64,000 nt of DNA from Dermatemys mawii (taxonomy: Eukaryota > Chordata > Testudines > Dermatemydidae): NCBI GenBank assembly GCA_007922305.1, contig ML677341.1, forward strand, positions 68,506,663 to 68,570,662, read 5' to 3'. Position 1 is the stretch's first letter, and the number at the start of each line of letters is the position of its first letter. Below the pieces are notes generated by a model that searched no databases, was not told the DNA's origin, and worked only from the letters and a program-made list of their open reading frames with translations. Positions 24,040-35,875 of this stretch are shown here, one piece after another. Both the position numbers and the translations under genes were made by a program.

Positions 24040-27000
24040 TAAGAACATAAAACATAAGAATGGCCATATGGGGTCTGACCAAAGGTTCATCAAGCCCAGT
24101 ATCCTGTCCTCTGACAGTGGCCAATGACAGGTGCCCCAAAGGGAATGGACAGACAGACCATGCCCTGTCACCCAATCCCAGCTTCTGGCAAACAGAGGCT
24201 AGGGACACCATTCCTGCCCATCCTGGCTAATAGCCATTGATGGACCTATGTTCCATGAATCTATTTAGCTCCCTTTTGAACCTTGTTATAGTATTGGCCT
24301 TCACAGCACCCTCTGGCAAGGAGTTCCAGGGGTTAAAAGTGCACTGGGTGAAAAAATACTTTCTTGTGTTTGTTTTAAACCTTCTGCCTGTTAATTTCAT
24401 TTGGTGCCCCCTTGTTCTTGTATTATGAGAAGGAGTAAATAACTCTTCCTTATTTACTTTCTCTATACCACTCATGATTTTATAGACCTCTATCATATCC
24501 CACGCTTTATCGCCTGTTTTCCAAGCTGAAAAGTCCCACTCTTATTAATCTCTACTCATATGGAAGCCATTCTATACCCCTAATAATTTTTGTTGCCCTT
24601 TTCTGAACCTTTTCCAATTCCAATATATCTTTTCTAAGATGGGGCGACCACATCTGCACACAGTATTCAAGGTGTGGGCATACCATGGATTTATATAAGG
24701 CAATATGATATTTTTGTCTTATTATCTATGCCTTTCTTGATGATACCCAACATTCTGTTCACTTTTTTGACTTCCGCTGTGCATTGAGTGGATGATTTCA
24801 GAGAACTAGCCACAATGACTCCAAAATCTCTTTCTTGAGTGGTAACAGCTAATTTAGACCATATCACTGTATATGTATAGTTAGGATTATGTTTTCCAAT
24901 GTGCATTACTTTGCATTTATCAACATTAAATTTCATCTGCCATTTTGTTGCCCAATCACCCAGTTTTGTGAGATTCTTTTGTAGCTCTTTGCTGTCTGCC
25001 TGGAACTTAACTACCTTGAGTAATTTTGAATCATCTGCAAATTTTGCCACCTCACTGTATATCCCTTTTTCCAGATCATTTATGAATGTGTTAAATAGGA
25101 CTGGGCCCAGTACAGATCCCCGGGGGACACCACTATTTACCTCCCTCCATTCTGAAAACTGATCATTTATTCTTACCCTTTGTTTCCTATCTTTTAACCA
25201 ATTACCAATCCATGAGAGAACCTTCCCTCTTATCCCATGACTGCTTATTTTGCTTAAGAGCCTTTGGTGAGGGACCTTGTCAAGGCTTTCTGAAAATCTA
25301 AATATACTGTATCCACTGGATCCCCCTCGTCTACGTGCTCATTGACTTTCTCAAAGAATTCTAGTAGATTGGTGAGGCATGATTTTCCTTTACAAAAAAA
25401 AATGTTGACTATTTCCCAAGAAATTATGTTCATCTATGTATCTGACAATTTGGTCTTTAAGATAGTTTCAACCAATTTGCCCGGTATTGAAGTGAGGCTT
25501 ATTGGCCTGTAGTTGCCTGGGTCACCTCTGGAGACCTTTTTAGAAATTGGTGTCATATTAGCTATCCTCCAGTCATTTGGTACAGAAGCTGATTTAAATG
25601 ATAAGTTACAGATGACAGTTAGTAGTCCTGCAATTTCACATTTCAGTTCCTTCAGAACTCTTGGGTGAATACCATCAGGTCCTAGAGACTTAATACTGTT
25701 TAGTTTATCAATTTGTTCTCACACCTCCTCTAATGACATCTCAATCTGGGACAGTTCCTCAGATTTTTCACCCAAAAAGAATGGCTCAGGTTTGGGAATC
25801 TCCCTCACATCCTCAACAGTGAAGACCTCTGCAAAGAATTCATTTAGTTTCTCTGCAATGGCCTTAACCGTCTTTTAGTGCTCCTTTAGCAACTCAATCA
25901 CCCAGTGGCCCCACTGGTTGTTTAGCAGGCTTTCTGCTTCTGATGCATTTTTTTAAAAAAATGCTATTATATTTTGAGTCTTTGGCTAACCATTCTTCAT
26001 ATTCTTTTTTGGTCTTTATAATTATATTTTTACACTTCATTTGTCAGAGTTTATGCTCTTTTCTATTTTCCTCATTAGGATTTATCTTCCACTTTCTAAA
26101 GGATGTCATTTTGCCTCTCACTGCTTCTTTTATTTGTTGTTTAACCACAGTGGCTCTTTTTTGGTTCTCTTACAATGTTTTTAAAATTGGGATATATATT
26201 TAAGTTGAGCCTCTATTATGGTGTCTTTAAAAAGTTTCCATGCAGCTTACAGGGATTTTACGTTTCGTACTGTACCTTTTAATTTCTGTTTCACTAACCT
26301 CCTCATTTTTGTGTAGTTCCCCCTTCTGAAATTAAATGCTATAGCCTTGGGTCGCTGTGGAGTTTTCTCCACCACAGGGATGCTAAATTTAATTATATCA
26401 TGGTCACTATTATCAAGCAGTCCAGCTATATTCACCTCTCGGACCTGATCCTGTGCGCCACTTAGGACTAAATCAAGAATTGCCTCTCCTCTTGAGGGTT
26501 CCAGGACTAGCTGCTCCAAGAAGCAGTCATTTAAGGTGTCAAGAATCTTTATCTCAGCATCCCTTCCTGAGGTGGTATGTACCCAGTCAATATGGGGATA
26601 GTTAAAATTCCCCATTATTATTATTGAGTTTTTTATTTTTATAGCCTCTCTCATCTCTCTGAACATTTCAGAGTCACTAACACCATCCTGGTTAGGTGGT
26701 CTGTAATATATCTATATTCTTATTTTTCAAGAATGGAATTATTATCCATAGTGATTCTATAGTACAATTGAATTACATGAAGATTTTTACTTCATTTTAT
26801 TCTACGCTTTCTCTCTCATATAGTGCCACTCCCCCACCAGCAGGACCTGTTCTGTCCTTCCGGTATATTTTGTACCTTGGTATTATTGTGTCCCATTTAT
26901 TATTCTCATTCCACCAGGTTTCTGTGATGCCTATTGTATCAATATCCTCATTTAATACTAGGCACTCTAGTTCACCCATCTTATTATTTAGACTTCTAGC

Positions 27001-27400
27001 ACTGGTATATAAGCATTTTTAAAACTTGTCATTTTTTGGCTGTCCCCTAATGCGTGATGTAATTGAATGGGACTTTTTTTCATTTTATTGTTTATCATCA
27101 GATCCTCCCTGTATTTTATCATTTTCCATCCTCTCCTCCTTATTAGGACACTGGGAATTGCCATTTATAGATCGTCCCCTAAGGCATGTCCGAACCACAT
27201 GCTCCTCCGCACTGTCAGCTTTCCCCCAACCCTTAGTTTAAAAACTTTTCTATTAGCTTTTTAATTTTAAGAGCCAGCCATCTGGTTCCATTTTGATTTA
27301 GGTCGAGCCCATCCTTCCTGTATAGGCTCCCCCACTCCCAAAAGCTTCCCCAGTTCCTAGTAAATTTAACCCCTGCCTGCCTACACCATCGTCTCATACG
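24040..27400 (-). mobile_element. CR1 LINE, near-complete ORF2, antisense
   Basis: The longest LINE in the window. Reading the minus strand from 27400 to 24040: endonuclease start with the LNEDIDTIGITETWW motif (26979-26797), endonuclease core MGNFNYPHIDW and SDHDIIKF (26666-26247), reverse transcriptase with a YLDF-type site near 25300, and FADD in place of the usual (F/Y)ADD at about 25040, then the C-terminal block [20 protein letters not shown] (24496-24227). It ends in a CR1 3' tail at 24040. In CR1 the endonuclease nicks the target and the reverse transcriptase copies the RNA there. Multiple frameshifts and stops separate the domains, so it is inactive. The ORF1 part is absent (5' truncation at about 27400). 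The sequence is very close to CR1 copies I know from turtles, which is the main clue to the host. Confidence 0.88.
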
Positions 27401-29203
27401 GTGTTGAAATGAGTTCTGTATTTTCAGCTGTCCTCACAACAGCACCATGATTACAGCATGAGAGCATCCTCACTGCAGTTGGAAATCTGAATCTACATTT
27501 CCAGATGTAAAGGAGGGAGTGCTCATGTATCAATTAACCAGTAACATCTGCCTGCCAAAGTTAATTTCTTCATTATGGTGGCAAAGAATACTCTGTGGTG
27601 AAGTAGAGATGACTTTCACATCATCAGTGTGAAAAGTCTTTTCACATCATCAGTGTTAATACAGCATATTATATATGCTGTAATTTCAATAATGTTATAT
27701 ATGTTCGGTCATTACATATTCAATATATTTTGATATGGCAAAGCTTTCTTGACCCCAGATACATTTTCATAGCATGAGCCAGCTTGATTTTTACATACAA
27801 ACTCATTGTACAACATATTTTATAAAGTTTTCCTGGGCAGCAGATACAGCTTTCTCAGCGGCCTGTCGGAAACTATGGTATGAATTCCGCCGGGAACTAA
27901 GAAACATCACAAACCTCTCTACCTGCCGCTGCAAGTGCAAGATGCTCTTCTTTGACCTCACATTTTCTAACATAAACACTCCACTTCACATACAATTCTC
28001 CCCCTTGGGAAAGGGTGAGGGAGAGAATCAACTACATCTGATAGCTATTAAATGCATTGCACAACTGAAAGCACTCACTCACATATGCCTATAAGAGCCT
28101 ATATACAATAGAACAGAATATATTTGAATTGGCCTTTATGGTGTACAGTGATACTATTATTAGACATCAGATACCATGTTTAGTAAAACGAAAAGAGCAT
28201 ATTAAGTCAGGATGACTTAAGGCCAGAAACAGTAATAGAAAATCTTCCACAGATAAGAATTATGCACTGCACTGGTCAGAGAATCAAGTAGGTGGTTTAA
28301 CATCTGTTTTCCAGTTGTAAGGGGGTGTATACTAACTTCCATTTTGCAGAAGCTTGTTATTATACAGTACTTGCAATACGTGGTTTCTGAAAATACACTA
28401 GTTTATGTAGCGTTTATTGTGCATTTATCTTTCTGTTGCTTTACTGGTGTTTTTAAGTGGCCTTTTTTAAACAAAAAATTTTTTAAACTATTTGTATACA
28501 AATATATTGGAGCTTGTCAGTTTCTGTGCTCTGGAAATCAGAATTACACAGAGAAATCCCATGAAGAGAATGATATTGCACAGCTCAGTAGAAGAGTAGT
28601 AGCTATTGCATGGGCCAAAGTCTGACTTGGGATAAGGCTGCACAGCTTTTGTAGATTTAAGCAGCGAGTACTGTCTATATGTAGCAGAGATCATAGTTTG
28701 GTCTCAGATGTTTATCAGAACTAATCAATATGAGATATTAAAGTTATAGTTGACACTGTCTTTTTTAGTTAAGGTTTAAAAGCTTATGTGATATATGGAA
28801 TTAAAAGGTAAGACACTTTAAACAAACTTTTAAAATATTTTTGTGCAGCAAATCATTAACTTGCAAAAAATTTTGCTGCAGGATATTATTCCAGGGAATA
28901 TCATAGCAAGTTTTAAAATAATGCAAAAATGCTGCATTTTTTTAAAAAGCGTGTTTACATTTAAATAGCAGGTAAAGTACTATTGCACTTTTCTTCTTAC
29001 AATACCTGCTAATATGCAGTTCAATAAATTTTCCAAATGTGAAATCCACAAAAAAAAAAAAAAAGGATATCTTGAAGGATACAGAACTGAATTTCACTTT
29101 TAATTAACAATTTAACTGATCAAAAGAGAACTATTGGATCCAATTTATCCTTGGTGTAAATCCCTTTACTTCATTATGGTTACATCAGGGTTGAATGTGG
29201 TTA
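27401..29203. other. Intronic DNA; short direct duplication
   Basis: No gene recognised. 'tttcacatcatcagtgt' occurs twice within 45 bp (about 27613-27648). A segment at 27830-28095 looks less AT-rich and is possibly repeat-derived but could not be assigned. Confidence 0.35.
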
Positions 29204-29323
29204 GAGTGACCAGACACCAAGTGTGAAATATTGAGACAGGGAGTTGGGGGCAATAGGTGCCTATATAAGACAAAGCCTCAAATATCGGCATTATCGCTAT
29301 AAAATCGGGACATCTGGTCACCC
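29204..29323. mobile_element. Mariner-type MITE, copy 3 of 4
   Basis: 120-bp copy with ends GAGTGACCAG and CTGGTCACCC, TA on both sides (29202-29203 and 29324-29325). Same family and orientation as the copies at 3528, 7567 and 44359. Confidence 0.78.
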
Positions 29324-29477
29324 TAAATTTGGCCCTTTGCATCTTATGTTCCCTTAAATCTGTAACAAGGAAAATTTGAAAAAGGTATTAATTTTGTCCT
29401 ATTCATATTTTCTCTGATAGGCAATTACATGCCTGGAGAGTCATAAGGACTATGAATGAATGAATGAATGGTTTCCC

Positions 29478-29524
<47 letters not shown>

Positions 29525-29600
29525 TATATATACACACATATATATATACACACACATATATATATACACACACATATATATACATATATATGTATGTATA
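29478..29600. repeat. TA/CA microsatellite
   Basis: About 120 bp of TATA and ACACAT units. Both strands give long frames of alternating Ile and Tyr (29403-29680); these are artefacts, not genes. Confidence 0.95.
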
Positions 29601-31411
29601 AAAGAGGCAGTTGTACTATAGGAGTCAATTTTCAACTTCAACTGGGATATAAAAATTGTATAAAATATTCAAGGCCCTAGTCTCAAATCATCTGAGTATC
29701 TTTCCTACATGAAAGACGAGTTTAGAGCTATTTTTTGTGCTATGATTGTTGACCCAGGAACAATTTCTCTCTCATATTACAATTTTAAAAAATGTGCAGG
29801 CTCTGTGCAATAAGGTTTTAGAACTTGGATTTTCACCTTTTGAAGGTGCAACTTTAAGTGGGAAAGGACTAGGTCTTATACTTGGGACTGTGTGCATATG
29901 TGTGTAACGTGATTATTAAAGTAAAAATGACAATGGTGATGACTGAAAAAAAGTGGGTGCAGGGAGATCAATATTCTTTATAATGCTGGCTGCCTCTTGA
30001 TAAAACCACAGGTCCATTTTTTATCATTCAGAAATTTAGCCTTCAGGGAGTAGGAAGAGTCATGGGGTTCATAAAAAGGGGATCTGAGCCCTTCACCTCT
30101 CAGTCTTCATTACCAGTATATGTTAGTAGAGGTCAATAGTTATTACCATCGGATGACTGTTCAGTGGCTTCTGAGAAATAAGTTGAGGATCTTGTGATAG
30201 AGTGGGATATATCAAATTGTGGATTCCATTTTCTTTTGGGATCTCTGTTTTGTATTATGTGTTGAATACATGTCTAGGCTTGCCCAAGGCAGCTCAATTA
30301 TTATATGGCAAAGAGTGTCAGGAGCAGGACATGGGTGGGTTGACCTAGTAGCTAGAGTCAGAGTTTGGCCTAGTGGCTAAAGCTGGGAAGAGGGGACAGG
30401 AGCCACCATGGGCCAAAGATGGAATCAGGAACTGGAAATTAAGCCCAGATTCAGAGCTGGACTATGGAGTCAGGAACCAGAGCCAAAGATCAGAGCTGGA
30501 GCCAGAATCCAGTAATCGGAGCCAGAATCCAGTAACCAGAGCCAGTGTCAGAAGGCAGGCAAGGGAGCAGGTCTGGGGTAAAATGACGCAGGATCAGAAT
30601 AAGGCAGGAGCAAAGTTGGGTACAAAACTGTCAGTTCAGAAGCATGTGGATCCAGCAACTGAGTCCACTTGCAACCAACTGTTGACCGTACCAAGGGACA
30701 TGGGGCCAGATTGTAACAATCTCCATTCATTTTTTAGTGGGCAGGTATCCATGTCAAAGAAATGACCTTCATAAGTGGTAACCTTGTTGGAAAATTCAGT
30801 GGAGAGGCGGAAAGCTGAGGGCCCTGAGATCCTCAGCCCTGCCTAATTCTTCTTTATGTCACTTCAGTGGTATGCAAGTAACTTAGTTTCCTCAGTCAAG
30901 TCAGGATTATCCATCACAGGGGAATCCTTAGCTGGCACAAATCCAGGGGTTAGCCAGTTTTATGCCACCTGATCCCCCCCACAGCCTTTGGTTATAGAGG
31001 TTGAGGCCAGAGCTGACAGTGCTCCAGCCAAACCCTACCCAGAGGATCAGTGCTTATGGGACCATTCCAGTCCCCGTAAGTCTGAGCAACCCTTAGGGTT
31101 GGAGACACCTTTCTCTTCTCCCAATCTGGGGCACTAAGGCTGCTCTAATTTGTAAGAGAGGCTGACCCCAGTAATCCCAGGATCTGGGCAACAGCATGTG
31201 GTACTCATGCTGAAGTATGTGAGGGCGGTTCATTGGTGTCTAATGAGAAAAAGCTGCTTATTCCAATTACTACAGCAAAAGCCATAGCAACAAATTCTAA
31301 AAAAAGCAGCACTATAATTCTGTGAAAAGATGTTTTTCAAAACCTTTTGGGATCGGAGCATCATAAACGATGTCCTTCAAAAACATACCTAGAGGGATGT
31401 GTTGATTCTTA
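29601..31411. other. Non-coding; minisatellite-like patch
   Basis: At 30495-30545 'gagccagaatccagtaa' is repeated in tandem within a wider GGAGCCAGA-rich block (30440-30570). The 130-codon frame across it (30373-30765) reflects this repeat and is not supported as a gene. Confidence 0.45.
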
Positions 31412-31557
31412 GGGGCAGTCCATAAATTATATAACATATTAAGGAGCGGTTCCTGAATTTTGCATGTTTCACTTGTTTCAGCATTACAAAATGTTACAAG
31501 GGGATGGGTGGGTCTTGAATATCACCAGAAATATATTACATAATTTATGGCCAGCCG
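31412..31557. mobile_element. 146-bp MITE with terminal inverted repeats
   Basis: The left end GGGGCAGTCCATAAATTATA and the right end, read in reverse complement as GCGGCTGGCCATAAATTATG, are inverted repeats. The TCCATAAATTAT core is a well-known DNA-transposon end pattern, GGGCNGTCCATAAATTACG. The centre is non-coding. No clear target duplication was found. Confidence 0.6.
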
Positions 31558-31602
31558 CTTATACTTCTCTAAGCCCTAATGGGAAAGTTGCATAGAATTT
31601 AA

Positions 31603-31842
31603 GGTAACACTTTATAGGAAGGTTCCACTGTTAAAAGTTTATAAACAGTTAACAAAAGACGAATAGAAGTTTTAATAAATATTTAACCAATTGTTATAGA
31701 GTCTAACAAGTTACTTATAATCATCAATAACACTTTCTACTTATGTGTTTGCAACAGTCTATAATGCATACTACTCATGTTGTAGTATGCTTGTAATATC
31801 TATTACTCATTTAGCGGCCCTTTATAAACTATTGATAAATGG
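31603..31842. mobile_element. Probable small inverted-repeat element
   Basis: The left part (GGTTCCACTGTTAAAAGTTT, then ATAAACAG) is imperfectly complementary to the right part (CTTTATAAACTATTGATAAA, then TGGAACT). The interior is AT-rich and non-coding. Family unassigned. Confidence 0.45.
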
Positions 31843-32254
31843 AACTCTACTATCAATTGACTAAATTTAATAGAGATTAAACCAACAGGATTCTATAGAA
31901 ATTATTGTAAAAAGATATAGAATTTAAAGGGGAACAAAATCCTTCCTGTGGTTCTTGAATAATTCTACAGAATTCTACAGCAGAAATATAATTTTCTATT
32001 AAATTTAATGTGACAAATTCATACTTTCTTTTACATCCTAAAGGACTTCTCTATATGAGGATATCAAGGTGTTTTTCCTCCTCTCATATGCAGCCATCCA
32101 AACTTGATGTCCAGTATCTATAATCAGAGGACAGCCTCTGTATTCTCAGAGAGGGTACAGAGGGTATACTTAACTAGATGGCAATGATGATTGTTGCTTT
32201 CTTCCTGAACTGGTGGTGAGGAAAAACAGTCCAAAGTTTAGGATGGTAGCCTTG

Positions 32255-32445
32255 GATTTGGGAGTGCAATTCCATGCTCTGCACTTTCTGTGTAACCTTG
32301 GGCAAGTCCTTTAGCTTCTCTGTGCCCCAACTCCCCATCTGTAAAATAAGATAATAGCACTTTCCTACCTCATAGGGATGTTGTAAGGATAAATATATTA
32401 AAGAGAGTGAGGTATTCACATGCGATGGTGTCAGGGCCCAGTAAG
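32255..32445 (+). repeat. MIR SINE
   Basis: Recognisable MIR order: 'tgtgtaaccttgggcaagtc', 'cttctctgtgccccaa', 'atctgtaaaataagataata', 'cctacctcatagggatgttg', ending near a 'cagtaagtgc' tail. Old copy shared by amniotes; sense orientation. Confidence 0.75.
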
Positions 32446-33160
32446 TGCCTAAGTTGGGTGGCTGGATAGATCTATAGCTAGAGCTCACTAAATTATTCTC
32501 ATGTGGGAAAGATCTTCCAGTAATGCTGATTTCTTTTAATGCTTACTTCTGCAAAGTTACAAGCAGGTCTTTAAGTGAGTGGGAATTTGAGAGAACACTG
32601 TTTCCTTTGTTAAAATAAAGTAATTAATGTTACTTTAATATTAATTTAAGTAATTAATGTTACTTAAATGTTAAGTGAAAGGAAAGAAATTTATCACCTA
32701 AGCCTTCATCATGAATTAACCAGTTTCATGGTGGGTGGGGGGGGAAAGATAGCCAAATGTCTCTGATTTCTTTAAGAGTGTGAGTTTGAACCTGGTTTGC
32801 GCTGTGCAGTCACTGTTTTGAACTTGTAGAGATTAAAAATTGACTGGTATCACTAAATTTTAATTAATTTAGCTGAGATTCTCTATATAATACACACATG
32901 ATCTCCCAGTATAGAAAGTCCCCCAACCAAAGATAATTCCTCTTTGAGTGGGACCAATCAGACTGAAAATAATGCATAATGCATTGCAACATTCAAGGAA
33001 AGCTACAGTATTAGCTTATCATGGTAAAAATTAAATGAAAAATATAACATTTAACATTTCAATTCATACACATTGATTTAATTTTGGGATATTATCACCA
33101 TCTCTTATATTCCTGCACCACAACTGTTGGCAGTCCAAGTGTGTGAGGAAACCATTTCTC
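32446..33160. other. No gene seen; duplicated AATGTTACTT patch
   Basis: 'taattaatgttacttaa' occurs twice in close order (about 32621-32665). Otherwise unassigned AT-rich DNA up to the left repeat of the transposon. Confidence 0.35.
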
Positions 33161-33488
33161 AGTTGTAACCCTTTTCCCCGCTTTTGGCTGTTTATAACAC
33201 TGCTCTACAGCCAAAATGCTTCTGAAATAAATGTAGTCAAACTTTACTAATTCTGGGTCACTGAGAACGACAATGATGCTTAAAATTGTTGATTGGCTCC
33301 AGTTTTCAAGATATGCTATTGGGTCAGTGTATACGACCCTTGACATGGAAATGGTGGAGGATAAGTGAGTTGTAAAGGGAAGGGATCTCAATTTAAACCA
33401 GAAATGACTAAAATACATCTTTGACTGGATCTATGAATAAATCTATGACTGGATTTGGACAGTACTTGCTTTTTAGGCAAAACAATGA

Positions 33489-33570
33489 ATGATGCAATCT
33501 GAAGCTGGTATTGTGTCATACATGATATGAATTGCATCATGTTATTCCTAGAAGTCATGGATGATGCAAT
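33489..33570. promoter_or_regulatory. Three ATGATGCAAT motifs upstream of the transposase ORF
   Basis: The 10-mer ATGATGCAAT occurs at 33489-33498 and 33561-33570 and inverted (ATTGCATCAT) at 33531-33540, within 140-220 bp of the ORF start. Repeated motifs between the terminus and the ORF are often transposase-binding sites. The core TGATGCAAT also equals the C/EBP-ATF composite site. Which role, if any, is inference. Confidence 0.45.
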
Positions 33571-33707
33571 CATAACGAAGCTTACATCACTCTGCTGAAC
33601 AAATTGCCCTATATCAGCTCTAGAAATCATACAGTGTCGTGCCCTCTTATTTGTCAGTGTTTGATTTTGCAAAGGGACACATTTCTGTTTAGCCAAAGTG
33701 AGCAGAG

Positions 33708-35397
33708 ATGCCTCGTACTTGTGTGAACAGTGCAGATAACTTCTGCTATGTTTGTGGTGAAGTAACTTTTGCATCACAAAAGCGCAGTATAACCACTATG
33801 GTTAAGAAAGCCTATCACCTTAATTTTGGTTGCAAAATTGGCGATCAGGACAAGAGGTGGGCTCCACACATATGCTGCAACACTTCTGCAACAAATCTTC
33901 GCCAGTGGTTGAACAGGAAAAGGAAATCTGTGCCTTTTGCAGTGCCAATGATTTGGAGAGAGCCAACAGATCATAGCAGCAATTGTTACTTCTGCATGGT
34001 GCCTCCAGTTGGGAAAAGTGTGTCAAAGAAGAAAAAGTGGACTGTGCATTATCCAAACATTCCATCAGCTATACGCCCAATACCCCACGGAGAAGGATTG
34101 CCCATTCCTGATGCACCAGAATCATTCTCACTTGAGTCAGACGAGGAAGAGGATGAAACTTCTGGTCCTGAACCATCAATGTCACAGGACCCACATTTTC
34201 TCCCATCCTCCTCCTCTGAACCACATCTCATAACACAAGCTGAACTGAATGACCTTGTCAGGGATTTGGAACTACCCAAGAGTAAGGCAGAGCTATTGGA
34301 CTCCAGACTGCAGCAGTGGAATCTCCTGGCAGGTGATGTTAGGGTTTCCATGTTCCCTGACCGTCAAAAGGATCTTGTCCCATTCTTCTTCATGGAAGGT
34401 GATCTTGTAGCCTGCAACAACATGGATGGTGTGATGGCAGCCCTCAACATCGTTCACGATCCAGATGAATGGAGACTCTTCATTGATTCATCGAAGACGA
34501 GTCTTAAAGCTGTTTTGCTGCATAATGGCAATGTTTTGCCATCAATTCCATTTGGTCATGCAGTCCATATGAAGGAAACCTATGACAACATGAAACAACT
34601 TTTGAGGTGCATAAACTATGACCAACATCAGTGGCAGCTTTGTGGCGATTTGAAGGTTGTTGCTCTCTTGCTTGGTCTGCAGACTGGATACACAAAGTAC
34701 TGCTGTTTTCTCTGCAAATGGGATAGTCGTGCAAGAGATTCCCACTACATCAAAAAAGATTGGCTACTCCGACAGTCATTGGAGCCTGGGAGGAAAAGTG
34801 TTCAGCATCCACCGCTTGTTGAATCAAGGACGATTTTGTTACCACCCTTACACATCAAGCTGGGTCTGATGAAGAACTTTGTCAAGGCCATTGGCAAAAC
34901 ACAAGCAGCTTCCAAGTACCTCCGTGGAAAATTTCCAAGGTTAAGTGAAGCTAAGATAAAGGAAGGTGTCTTTGTTGGTCCTCAGATTCGTGAACTTCTT
35001 CAAGATGATGCATTTGACTATGCACTGCGTGGCAAGGAAAAGACGGCATGGAAAGCCTTCCAGTCAGTGGCAATACATTTTCTCGGAAACAACAAGGCAG
35101 ACAACTACAAGTTGTTGGTGGAAAACCTCCTCAGGGCATACAAAAGCCTTGGTTGCAACATGTCACTAAAGATACATTTTTTGCACTCTCATCTAGATTT
35201 TTTTTCCACTGAACTGCGGAGCAGTGAGCGACGAGCATGGCGAGCGATTTCACCAGGACATTGCAATAATGGAGAAACGCTATCAGGGCAAATGGAGCCC
35301 ATCAATGCTTGCAGACTATTGCTGGACAGTGACAAGAGATGCTCCATTTAAAGAATACAAGAGACAAGCCAAGAAGCGCCGAGTAGACACTGAATAG
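33708..35397 (+). CDS. Transposase-like protein of an uncharacterised DDE-type family, C-terminal frameshift
   Basis: The ORF runs 547 codons from ATG 33708 to a stop ending at 35351; the feature is extended to 35397 because homologous sequence continues in the next frame. Residues 1-100 are Cys-rich (C5, C13, C16, C42, C56, C57, C93, C96), like a zinc-binding DNA-recognition region. Residues 140-160 are acidic and probably a linker. From ~235 on lies a conserved core: D260 in WRLFIDSSKTSLKAVLLHNG, D314 in CGDLKVVALLLG, a Cys cluster CCFLC at 332-336, then LHIKLGLMKNFVKAIGK near 381. D260 and D314 fit the first two acids of an RNase H-type DDE core; this is inference. Near 35217 one extra base shifts the frame. 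The next frame then has a Glu-bearing DEHGERFHQD block and stays open for 59 codons to TAG 35395-35397. I recall near-identical unnamed proteins in cnidarian, insect and turtle genomes. No introns. Confidence 0.75.
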
Positions 35398-35875
35398 GAC
35401 TAAACTATGTACATAAGAGTTTTTTGCCTTTTGTTTCCTAATACATTTTATTTATATAACCCTTTTGCTGATTTTTAAAGTGTTACATAAACAGGACAGG
35501 TGAAATATTATCATGTAAAACAACAGCAAACACATGAAAAGACCTAGGTTTACAATTTATGATTAAAACTCTACTATCTACACAATATACATAGACATAA
35601 AATGTAAAAATTTAAATATCTTAGAAACAGTAGCCAATCAGTTGTTTTAATTGTCATATTTGAATTCAGCACATCAAAATACATAATAAATATCACATTT
35701 TATCTCTGAAGCAGACGACTTCTAAAAAATTGTAGACCAGTGTAATAAGGGGTTACAATTACCTGCTTCAAAGATTAAAATTTCATAACAACAGATGTCA
35801 GTGTCACAAAGCAGTGTCATCTTGGTATGAAGAAGCTCGAAAATGTATTTTAATCCATCAGAAGGTAAATATCTA

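Larger units (their letters stand above)
33165..35760 (+). mobile_element. DNA transposon with long imperfect terminal inverted repeats
   Basis: The left arm (about 33165-33335) and right arm (about 35586-35760) are inverted copies in the same order. Matching pairs, right arm versus reverse complement of the left arm, are: agtagccaatca / tggagccaatca, ttatctctgaagca / ttatttcagaagca, tgtagaccagtgtaataa / tgtagagcagtgttataa, and ggggttacaa / aagggttacaa. Gaps separate the pairs and identity is moderate, so the exact termini and target duplication are not fixed. Between the arms lies a single intronless transposase-like ORF on the + strand. The structure (one ORF between long inverted repeats, ~2.6 kb) is that of a cut-and-paste DNA transposon. 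Confidence 0.65.

Noticed and set aside
29403..29680. Several 60-70-codon frames on both strands rich in Ile and Tyr
   Set aside because: They translate the TA/CA microsatellite; no start context, no family.
30373..30765. 130-codon frame rich in EPES/RSQN
   Set aside because: Produced by a GAGCCAGAATCCAGTAA-type tandem patch; no start context or homologue known to me.
33388..33777. 129-codon minus-strand frame overlapping the transposase start
   Set aside because: Antisense to the 5' region and motif cluster of the transposon; no recognisable domain.
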